NCBI GenBank assembly: GCA_946807835.1
Contig: OX327709.1
Span: forward strand, 20,275,501 to 20,339,500
Direction of reading: 5' to 3'
Origin: Ailanthus altissimus
Taxonomy: Eukaryota > Streptophyta > Magnoliopsida > Sapindales > Simaroubaceae
Length of the DNA: 64,000 nucleotides
Shown here: piece by piece, positions 45,456 through 55,017 of the stretch
How the letters are laid out: the number at the start of each line of letters is the position of its first letter
Numbering within the stretch: position 1 is the stretch's first letter
Made by a program: the position numbers and the translations under genes
The notes under the pieces: model-generated
Databases searched by the model: none
The model's input: only the letters and a program-made list of their open reading frames with translations
What the model was told of the DNA's origin: nothing

Positions 45456-46374
45456 TGTTGAAAATTAGTGATTCAAAAATTTTGTATGGACAAGAATTGA
45501 GATGAATATTAAGAGAAGAGTCATTATGAAGTCAAGTATGCATTGGGTGTACAAGAGAGGAGCAAAACGGAAGAAAAAAAAGAGTATTGTTCACGCGGTA
45601 ACACTGTTCACAGTGAGTACTATTGCGCGGGGGTACTGTTCACGACAGTACTGTTCATGTGATACTGTTTACACCGGTGCTATTTATCGGTTACTGTTCA
45701 CACATGGGTGCTGTTTACGCAGTTACTATTCACACAGCAACTTTAAGATATTTTTTATTTTGGCTCAATTAACTTCTTTAAGTGGGATTAGAACTTCTAC
45801 AAGTAAGTACTCTTATTCCAACTAGGTTTAGGGTTTTTAAGGGTGTTTTATTTACTATATAAACCCTTCTAAACACAAGGTTCAAATTAAGCATCTAAAA
45901 TTTCAAGATGTAACCATAAGAAAGAATAGAGGAGTTAGGTAGGCACTATATGCGTGGTGCACTAGGGTATAACTTTTGGGGAGTGTTTTCTTTTGGTTCT
46001 TAAGTGAATAAAAGAAACACTATAGATCTTTTTGGCTTAGATGCTCGGGCTATTCTTGTGTTCCTTGTAAAAATCTCTTATGAGGAGATATTAAGAGGTC
46101 TTAGGGAGTCATGGTGATCAATTGGTAGATACTTAGAGGTCTCTATGGGAGATACTAAGGGGTCTTCTGGGATCTTTAATGATGTAAGAAGATACTTAGT
46201 GATCTATATCAATAATAAGAAGCTGGATTATGGATCCTCCGTGGACGTAGGCAATTTTGGCCCGAACCATGTATATCTTGTGTCTTATTGATTGGTTTGT
46301 TTTCTTTATCTTTATTGGTGTGTTAATCTTATGTGTTATTTCTTATGGTGTGAGTTATGATTTTCCGTTGCGCA
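45456..46374 (+). repeat. Copia-type LTR (919 bp) without a recognised partner
   Basis: It begins TGTTGAAAATTAGTG and ends CCGTTGCGCA. It contains a TATA box (TATATAAA, 45856-45863) followed by AAGGTTCAAATT. Near 46240 it has GTGGACGTAGGCAATTTTGG CCCGAACCA-type text, seen close to the 3' end of many plant copia LTRs. At about 45590-45740 the word CTGTTCAC or a variant recurs at least six times. A primer-binding site follows. Confidence 0.6.
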
Positions 46375-46385
46375 TAAAATAAAAG

Positions 46386-46397
46386 GGGTATCAAGGC
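46386..46397 (+). other. Primer-binding site after the 919-bp LTR
   Basis: GGGTATCAAGGC resembles the tRNA-Met primer site TGGTATCAGAGC, 11 bases after the LTR end. Only about 60 bases of internal sequence follow before unrelated GC-rich sequence. Confidence 0.5.
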
Positions 46398-46458
46398 TGT
46401 GGTTTAGTTGATGCCATAGGGGTGTCAAATTGAAGTGCATAGCTTGATATCCTTAATA

Positions 46459-47602
46459 TGATTGTTGTGCATGGGCACCTTGTTGCGACTAGTGCGCGCA
46501 CAAGGCGGCGGCCAGCACAACTACATGTGCAGGCACGCAGACGTGCACCAATCAGCGGCCAGCAACAACTACATATACAACCGCGCGCAGCCACAGCCCA
46601 GCCATAACAGCTATATGTGCAGTCACTCACTGTCTAAATAATCGAGTTTAATCATTTATTTATTACTTTTCATCAATTACATTTATTTCAATAAATATAA
46701 ATAATACTATGAATTAAAACAAACAAAAACTTACTAGTTTTTAACTTCAACTATTCGTCTTGAGTCTGAATCTTTGGATCGTCGCAAAAAGATGAGAAAT
46801 TCAGATTGATTTTCAAAATTGGTAGCAAATCTAAGATTTTGAGTTTTACAAGTGGATTTGAGAATAAAACGAGAAATAATATTGTAAGGGGGTAATAAAA
46901 GAAAAAAAACATATTTAAAGTTGGGATAGTTTATATATTTAAATAAAATAAAATAAAAAATATTTGCTTTGAGCACATGCATTAAGCGCGCGCCTAATGC
47001 ATGCGCCCAAAGTAAAGCGTTGTTGGGCGCATATCTTAGGCGTGTGCCCAATGCATGTAGCTAAAGCAAATTATTGTTGGGCATATGCCTTAAGCGCGCA
47101 CCCAACGCATACGCTCAAGCCTTTTTAATTTTTTAAATAAAATTTTATTTTTAATTTATATTTAATTTATATATAACTATTTATTTTATTTTTAAATTTA
47201 TTTACTAAAGAAAGTTAAATTGGGTGCTCGTTGGGCTCATGCTTGGGCGCGCACCCAGCGAGCATTTTTTTTGTTTTTATAATTTATATTATTTTTATTT
47301 TTAATTATTATTATTATAAATAATATCTTTTATAATTAATTAAAATTTTAATTATTTAAAAATTTATGTTCTTAAGTAATTTATATAAAATAAAATAAAA
47401 GATTAAATAACAACAAAAATTTATTAAAATTATAATAAGAGAAAAATAGTAAACGTTACGTATATTTAGTTAGTATAATTTAAAATATTTGACTTCGGTC
47501 AAAATAAAAATTCATATTAAATTAATAGTCAACTCGAAAAATTTCTCAAAAAAATATATTATTTTAATACTAAAAAATCTCCATAATACTTCTAAAATTT
47601 TT
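46459..47602. other. Non-coding flank of the MULE with GC-rich repeated words
   Basis: 46480-46620 and 46960-47270 are GC-rich islands with repeated and inverted words (GCGCGCGCCTAATGCATGCG, GTTGGGCGCATATCTTAGGC, GCGCGCACCCAACGCATACG) in AT-rich DNA. The remainder is AT-rich. The open frames present (for example 46734-47051 on the minus strand) show no motif. It is probably outer MULE sequence, not proven. Confidence 0.35.
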
Positions 47603-48155
47603 TGTTGTATTTTAACTTGATTTAATAATTAATAAATTGATCCATTATTTATAAATGAATAATAAATTAAGATAACGTGTTTATTTATCATGCATAGAAT
47701 CATAATCCTTAGTTAATGAAAATTTTAATTCATTTTGACTAAAGGAGTGATTTAAGTAAAAAAATTATTTATAAGAAATCCTTCCCTATATGGGATACTA
47801 ATTAATAATTAACATCTTAATAAAATTTAAATTATAAATTTAGGTTAAACATGAGTTTGGTTAGGACTACTAATAATGAGATCAATAAATACTCTTTTAT
47901 AAATAAATGAGTAGAATCGTTTTAAATGAACTCATCTTCTCAATTAACAAGCGTCTTAAGTATTATGTTAGTTTTTATGAAATTATTAATTTAGATTCCT
48001 TTTAAGAATACAAAATAATTCATGTGTAAAAAATAAAAATGTATCAAAGTGTTTTTGGAGCTTTTAACTATATTTGTAATATTATCATGCGGCCTTTTCA
48101 CTTTTATCTAATTATTCTAAAAGTAGTAATACTTACTTCTTTATTCTAGGTATGT
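47603..48155 (+). repeat. Unidentified repeat X, copy 2
   Basis: This is the direct-orientation partner of 38274-39022, similar over its whole length but without the SINE. It starts near TGTTGTATTTTAACTTG and fades near ACTTCTTTATTCTAGG. Confidence 0.6.
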
Positions 48156-48235
48156 TTTTCAAATGGTTTTAGTGGTAGACATGAACCTTGTAATCCAAAA
48201 AATTCTCTTGTTGAGTGAAATGATTGTGTCCCTAA

Positions 48236-48770
48236 TGTCACGACCCGATTTTTCAAAACCATGCGGCCTTAAACACTTGCTAGTGCTAAGCAGCCTACAA
48301 GACCCCAATAATAAAAAAAAGAGATGAAGAAGAATGCACACCAAGTGTTTAAGAGAATGCTCTCGTATTTTATTACTAAAGAGAGAATTACAAAGTTATA
48401 GAACTACAAGCTATGAGTATTTCTATAATTTGGATGATGGTTTCTCAAATGAGAACACCACCTATTTATAGCTAATGCTATATACAATGGACGGTTAGGA
48501 TTAACTCTAATCCAATGGTTCAAATCTAAAGAGGAGAATATGCTAAGGAATATTCCAAAGATGCCAACTACCAAAAGAATATCTCATGGAATATGCATTT
48601 TTTAGAAAACTCCCCCACCTACCACACACATGTGGCATTAATCCCAAATCCATTGGGCCTTCTAGAAGCTCTAGCCCATTTAATCAAAAATGGACTAAGA
48701 CACCCCCCTTGGTGGTCTTGTCGCGCGCCAAATACTCGAGTAATTGCTTGAGAATATTTGGGGCGTGACA
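48236..48770 (-). repeat. Gypsy LTR, left inverted copy (535 bp)
   Basis: On the minus strand it reads TGTCACGCCCCAAATATTCT to AAATCGGGTCGTGACA. It has a TATA box (minus TATAAATA, at 48464-48471) and an AATAAA poly(A) signal downstream. A minus-strand polypurine tract (GGGGGAGAA) adjoins its inner end at 48771-48780. Confidence 0.8.
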
Positions 48771-49098
48771 TTCTCCCCCAAATATGGACTAAGATACCTT
48801 CAAGACAGCGACAGTGGCTACATCAAGTGCATTCCGCAAGCTGTTGGAAGCAGTACCGTGGAGGTACGGGAGAAGCAGAATTTGAGCCACACAACCGGGA
48901 ACCTTTGGGGATTTCCACATGCCATGACAAAGGGGAGAAACTCAGGACGAGCCTTTAGTACTTTGTCGAGTGGAAAGGGTTACCGGATGGGAGAGTACGC
49001 TTGGGACACGAGAGCGCACAGTCAGAGTTTGCAGAACGGGGTGTGCAAGTTCCAGCGAAGACGCGCCGAGGGCGTCGCGTGAATTTAGTGGGGGAGAA

Positions 49099-49630
49099 TG
49101 TCACGCCCCAAATATTCTCAAGCAATTACTCGAGTATTTGGCGCGCGACAAGACCACCAAGGGGGTTGTCTTAGTCCATTTTTGGTTAAATGGGCTAGAG
49201 CTTCTAGAAGGCCCAATGGATTTGGGTTAATGCCACATGTGTGTGGTAGGTGGGAGAGTTTTCTAGAAAAGGCATATTCCATGAGATATTCTTTTGGTAG
49301 TTGGCATCTTTGGAATATTCTTTAACATATTCTCCTCTTTAGATTTGGACCATTGGATTAGAGTTAATCCTAGCCGTCCATTGTATATAGCTTTAACTAT
49401 AAATAGGTGGTGTTCTCATTTGAGAAACCATCATCCAAATTGTAGAAATACTCTTAGCTTGTAATTGTATAGCTTTGTAATCTCTCTTTAGTAATAAAAT
49501 ACGAGAGCATTCTCTCAAACACTTGGTGTGCTTCTTTTTCATCTCTTTCTTTGGTTATTGGGATCTTGTAGGCTGCTTAGCACTAACAAGTGTCTAAGAC
49601 CGCACAGTTTAAAAAAATCGGATCGTGACA
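49099..49630 (+). repeat. Gypsy LTR, right inverted copy (532 bp)
   Basis: It reads TGTCACGCCCCAAATATTCT to AAATCGGATCGTGACA, with a TATA box (49398-49405), AATAAA (49493-49498), and the polypurine tract TTTAGTGGGGGAGAA directly before it (49084-49098). Confidence 0.8.
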
Positions 49631-49634
49631 CTAA

Positions 49635-51149
49635 ATAGGAGTATTGTAAGTGAGGCTCAAATGAACTCCCGCAACTCAATCCCTTAACAAGATCACTGTT
49701 ATTATTACGGATGAGCCTACCAAATCAATTATCTTAATGACCTTAAGCAAATTTGTAGTGTTCTTAGACAGTTAGTCGATGGTTTTGAAATCGTAGTGCC
49801 TAAATTTCGAAGGAAGAAATTGGCCAAATTAGAAGCGCATTATAAGGACATATAGCTTTCACAAAAGCACTTTCAACTCGTAATTTGAAATAATTTTGGT
49901 TAACTGATGTGAATGGCTTCCCAAGTTCTAAGTTTTGTTGATTTTTAGGTCTTTTTACCTTTTTTAATTGATCTTTTTAATTTCGTGCTCTTATTACTAG
50001 GTATAACTACTTATGTCCCTCCATAATCTTTGCACTTCTTTTATTTATTTATAATAAATTTTCACATTTTATTAAGGTTCATAAAAAGAAAAGAAAAAAA
50101 ATCTAGCTTAGTATCATGTTCTCATTTGTAGCTGCCATTCTAATTCTTCTCCTGTGCTCTCATCTTCATCTCATGCCCAAATATTCAAAATCTACACCCC
50201 CTCATATTCCTCATGTTAAATTCACAAAGTCCCAAGGTCACCAACATTCGCAAACCAAAGCCGCCCCTTTGTCTCTTTTATCCTTTTCTTACCCTCACAT
50301 CAATATCAACTCCTAAATATGTTCTGATTGCTGGTTATTCATTTTATGCTGTCATTTCCTTTGAAGTAGCCAAAAATGATTTTTATTTATGTAATGAAAT
50401 AAAATAAAAAATTATTTATTGTCTTTTTCATGTCGATTTTTTTTAAGGTCATTATTTTGATGTTTGTATATCAATTGCTATAATGATTTTGATTATAGAA
50501 CAATTGTGTTTGTAAAATTAATTTTTGATTTAATTGCATGAAATAAAATATTTAGTAGAGAAATAAAAAAATATTATTGGTTTAATCCATTTTAATTAAA
50601 CAAATATTTATAATGATGATGATAAGTTAATTATTAGGAAATAAAATTGGACTTAGGCCAATCAAGTAAATAAAAATGATTTAAATTTTAATGGCTTTGA
50701 ACATTTTTTTCTCTTGATCTTAAATTTATATTGAAGAATTAACTGAATAACTTAACTCACACAAATAAAAACTTGGGTTCTAATTATTTTTTTAATATTT
50801 TAGGTGTCCGCATTTATGTGATCTCGCATCTGTTCGGCTTGAAAACCAAATTATTTTTTTCTATAAAAAAATTCAATTTAAAAAAAGAAAATTATTAGAA
50901 AGGAAAAGATTGTGTTAGTTTTTACTTAATGAATATAATTTTTATTTTACGATTGTCTTATGGGGAAAAAAACACTTAAAAGTTGAAAAAAGAAGCCTAA
51001 CTGATTATTTTGTAAATAATCCAAGTTATATTTGCGTTCCACGTACTCAACCCAAAGAAACTTGTGTTACATCTGAGTCTGAAAATGTAATTTATAATCT
51101 AAACCTGAGTCTAAGTTTGAAATTGAATTTTATCATCTCTAATTAACCA

Positions 51150-51186
<37 letters not shown>

Positions 51187-53300
51187 TGATGGCGACTTAT
51201 AATATCATCATCTTTAAGGCGTTATCTCTCTACTTTCTATAATATTGATTATTAGTACAATCATATTTTAATTTTTATTTGGCTAGTGAGACATTCAAAA
51301 TAAAGGAGTTTATTCTTAAATGTAAATAGTTAAAATAATAAATAATTTAGTAAGAATAGAATTGATTCACACAAGGAAGTATAATCTCAAAAGAAATAAA
51401 GTAATAAAAATACGGATAATGATATAAATAATCAATTAAAATGAATGTTAAAGTTAGGGATCCACTCTTAGTATATGAAATAAGATACATTCAATTTTTT
51501 TTTATAATTCAATTAGAATATTAACACAAAAGATGTTTCAATCGAAAAATATAAAAAATGTGGTTCGCTGTAATTTATATATATTAATTTGTATTCATTT
51601 CTTTTAACTATCATACACTAAATCTTGTAAATAGGTTCAAATATTTATTATGCCAATATATTTGTCTATAATAAATTAAGACTCTCACTTTATAAAAAAT
51701 GATATTTATGCTAAATTTTATAAATGAATTTAAAGATTTATTATACCAACTATAAAAGTTGTCTATAACAAATTAAGTTACATCACTTTACAAAAAAGAA
51801 TATCAGTACTACAAAAAAATAAATAAATAATATATTATATATAAATTTAATTATTTTAAAAATGTAACATTAAACAATTATGATGAAATTAAAGAAAAGA
51901 AATACAAAAAGAGATAATATGAACTTTAAACTAGTAGACGAAAGAAATTAATACCATAATAGAGATAATACAAAATAAAAGTGTTAGAACTAAATGTAAC
52001 TCCCTTTGGCACAAAGAAGCCACTTATTTATAAAAAAACGTGAAGGGTACAAGTAAAAAAAGGAGGCCAATATTTTGATGGATTGTTGACAATTTAGGAC
52101 TTATTTCTTGTGCCAAACTTGATATGTGAACTTGTTATTGAAAGCAGCTGAATTTGATTCACATGCCAACAATAAAATTATAGATATTTGTTTCAACTTT
52201 CTAAAATGAGTAAGAACATATGTATTGAATACATATTTCTCAAGTTATGAATCAAATACTAAAGCCTACTCAGATTGGGTTTGCACTATAGATGGGTCCT
52301 CTTCTAAATCACTTTTACTCTCCAAATGTTCAAATTACAAAATATGTATGAAAATCAATATTGCTATTTATTAAATTAGTTCTTCACAAGTTCAAAAATT
52401 ATTTCAATTATATTCCTTAGTATAAAGTTATGCCAAATTTATCGATCTACACTAAAATAATTAAAAACTTAATTAGATATAATATTGAAAATATACTTAA
52501 ATTAGAGATGTTAATAACATTAATAATGCAAAATGACGATAAATGCAAAATGATGATGAAAATCTTCTTATTAAATTTGTAATTTTAAATACTCATTATC
52601 TAACTCTTTTGTTTTAGAATATATATACCTAATAATTTTATATGATACTTTTCTTTTTTAAATTCAAATATTATGATATAATAATGACTATGTTAGAATT
52701 CTCTATTTGATCTTTCACTAAATATTAATATGGATTTTGTTTGCTCGAAGTTGGATCTTAAATTTTATGTTGTAATAAGTGAATGTTAGAATCCTTTATA
52801 AGTTGATCTTTACCTACACTTTAATATTGATTTTGTTAGGAGTTAGGTTTAGGATTCAAATGTTTGATTCAAAAGATTAACTTATTAAATGAAGTGACTC
52901 TCTCTCATAAATCAAAGTATATTCCTTTCTTTAGCTAATAAAACCCTCTATTTGTAGGAAATAACATCTTTCCTTTCATTTGACAAAATGATTTTATTTA
53001 TATTTCGTTTAAGTATTTTATCTTATTTAACTTATGTAAACCTCTGTAGGTAGATAACAACACTTATCTTTTTATTTGACATAACAAGCCTATTTATATT
53101 TTAGTTAAAGGGTTTGATTTTGATACTACTTATTAGAGAGGTTAGGTCTATGATACATGTGTTTAACTCAAAATTAATTTATTAATTAGAGAAATCCTTC
53201 AACTTTTTTTCTAAATATTGACATCACATTAGAGTTTGACTAGTACAATAATTCCTTAATTATTGGGACAATATATTACTTCCACATTGCACTACTCTGG
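49635..53300. other. Long AT-rich intergenic region
   Basis: No clear gene. Notable content is a (TA)n microsatellite at 51154-51182 and degenerate direct repeats at 52690-53190 around GTTAGAATTC/GATTTTGTTAG words. At 49650-50100 a stretch ends in T-rich then AAGAAAAGAAAAAAAA, which could be a LINE tail but has no firm protein similarity. A small open frame at 50116-50316 is listed separately. Confidence 0.4.
50116..50316 (+). CDS. Possible small secreted peptide (weak)
   Basis: A 66-residue frame begins with a hydrophobic stretch (MFSFVAAILILLLCSHLHL) that resembles a signal peptide, followed by a Pro/Ser/His-rich tail. AATAAAATAAA-type poly(A) signals occur near 50392. No known peptide-hormone motif (CLE, CEP, IDA, RALF) was recognised. 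Composition alone could give such a frame by chance, so it is listed only because the hydrophobic start is clean. Confidence 0.15.
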   Translation: MFSFVAAILILLLCSHLHLMPKYSKSTPPHIPHVKFTKSQGHQHSQTKAAPLSLLSFSYPHININS

Positions 53301-53309
53301 CCTCTACGA

Positions 53310-54062
53310 GTCTACTAATTTGGCACGAGTTGAAAAAAGAATGTGAAAAACGTGACTTCGCTCCGGCTTTGGCAGTCCAAAGTTTTGACGCATCAACTCT
53401 CACGTTAGAATTAGACATTTGGAAAATGGTAAGAAAAATCTTTTCACTTTGAATGTTTCTATTTCTTTTCTTCTTTGAGAAATATTATATTATTAGAGCC
53501 TTAGAGCATTCATTGGATTATCTCATAGTTAGTCTACTAAGCTGTTATTGCTTTAATAGTTTGTTGAACTACAAAGGGCTAGAACTTGTGAATATGGTCA
53601 ATATAGCAAGAAAAGTAAGATTACATAACCCAGAAAAAGTCCCTTTGAGGCCAAAATTTGAAATTAATTTTTCCACACGGTGAAAGTTTGTCACAATTTG
53701 GTTGGTTAAACATCCAACGTGCTGTTGGGTTTTGAGTTTCGACTTGCCTACAAAAGAAAGAAATTTATGTACACACCTAGAGTATTGAATAGGCAACACA
53801 TTCAAATTCTTGGAATTACATGATGTGCTAATGTTTATGCGCAATTCGTGCAAGACATGATGAGCTTGAATAATGTATTGCTCCGTTGAACCGAAAGAAT
53901 TTGTTCATGATTTGAACAAGTTTGGAGAATCATTGACTGACTGATTGATTGGGCAGGCGCCACGTAGACAATGCTGTGAGATCATCAACGGGGAGAATTA
54001 AAAAGTGGGGTCCGAATGAAGACAGAGGCTGCAAGCCTTTCGAGAGTGACACTCCATCGTAG
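53310..54062 (+). pseudogene. Inverted duplicate of the glycosyltransferase 3' end, broken
   Basis: This plus-strand copy holds the end of exon 2 (FAPALAVQSFDASTLTLELD to the donor at about 53428), a whole intron, and exon 3 from 53957 (APRRQCCEIIN). The matching parts of the functional gene are on the minus strand at 55018-55755. In exon 3 four bases are lost relative to the gene, giving a stop (GEN then TAA) about 14 codons in. It lacks the 5' two thirds of the gene, so no enzyme can be made from it. Confidence 0.85.
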
Positions 54063-54967
54063 AAATTGAACACCACCACAGCAATCATATAGACTCATAG
54101 AGGTCTCACAGAACTGCAAAATTTAATATGAGACATATACTCATAGACGTTTCATTGAACACCACCACAGTAATCACATAGACGTCTCACTGTCGAAACT
54201 TTGGTGAGACCCTTCTATTTATAAATTTATCTTTTTTATAATTAGTATGAAACAACTGACTCGATAAATTCATTTTTAAAATTATATATTATAAGGTGAG
54301 AAGGATTATATGTATATATAACATTATTATGATTAATGATTTAATATAGCATATACAGTATTATAATATTTTTCTGAACTCTTTGAAAGGTTTTAATTTT
54401 TTTTTTTAAAGAGAAACTCTTAAAAAATTTGAGACAAAAAAAAAAAGGAAAAAGATCTCTAAAAGATTTTAGTATACTCATTTTGTTTTTTGACATGCAA
54501 TGGAAAATAACAGATCCCATGGAGCAAGCAATACCCAGTAAAGAAAATTAAAATACACACTAATTAGCGATTCATTAACTAAAAACAATTCAACAATCAT
54601 ATGTTGATCATTTCAATGATGATTTTGGTTCCAATTTTTCCATTTTGAAACATAACAAACAAAATAAAAATAAATTTCCTTTATCTCGAACTTCTCGAAA
54701 TTACTGAGAATAAGATATTGACTACTTGGAAGGATTCTATCAATAAAATATAGATCTAGAAGTGTATTCTTTGCTACCAGACATCTAGTTGTAATGTTTA
54801 GTTCAAAAAAAAAAATAACTAATAAAAAACTGCATTTAGAATATCCTCTAAACAATACCCAGTGCAAAATAGAATTAATTAAACATGGCATGGCCAGCAG
54901 CAGCAGCCGCACAACTAACCGGTGTCGTATTGTAACTTTACAAATCATTGCAAGAGAGAATTTTTCA
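54063..54967. other. Loop between the inverted gene copies
   Basis: 54067-54110 and 54156-54190 are two copies of a ~40-base unit (TTGAACACCACCACAG...AGTCTCAC-like). The rest is AT-rich, with an open frame on the minus strand (54948-54613) that shows no motif. No transposon ends were recognised at the limits of the inverted copies. Confidence 0.4.
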
Positions 54968-55017
54968 ACTAGGTGAGACGTCTATGAGTCTGTGATTGCT
55001 ATGGTTGTGTTCAATCT

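Larger units (their letters stand above)
48236..49630. mobile_element. Unit of two inverted gypsy LTRs around a 3' internal fragment
   Basis: The left LTR (minus, 48236-48770) and right LTR (plus, 49099-49630) are inverted copies about 95% alike by eye. Each has a polypurine tract (GGGGGAGAA) directly before its TGTCACGCCCC start. Between them, 48781-49083 is gypsy 3' internal sequence in plus orientation, with chromodomain-like text YFVEWKGLPDG in frame 2. CTAA occurs immediately outside both ends (48232-48235, 49631-49634), so the whole unit seems to have been inserted in this form. Normal elements have LTRs in direct orientation. Confidence 0.75.

Noticed and set aside
48744..49325. Overlapping plus-strand frames (66-112 residues) between and in the inverted LTRs
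   Set aside because: They fall across LTR and gypsy 3' internal sequence; the chromodomain-like text is in another frame and none of these frames shows a motif.
51154..51182. (TA)n run as a fragile site or promoter
   Set aside because: It is a plain dinucleotide microsatellite with no gene or element boundary attached.
53569..53853. 94-residue minus-strand frame near the inverted duplicate
   Set aside because: It is antisense to the duplicated intron 2 of the glycosyltransferase, and the matching frame in the original intron (55517-55260) is likewise intronic.
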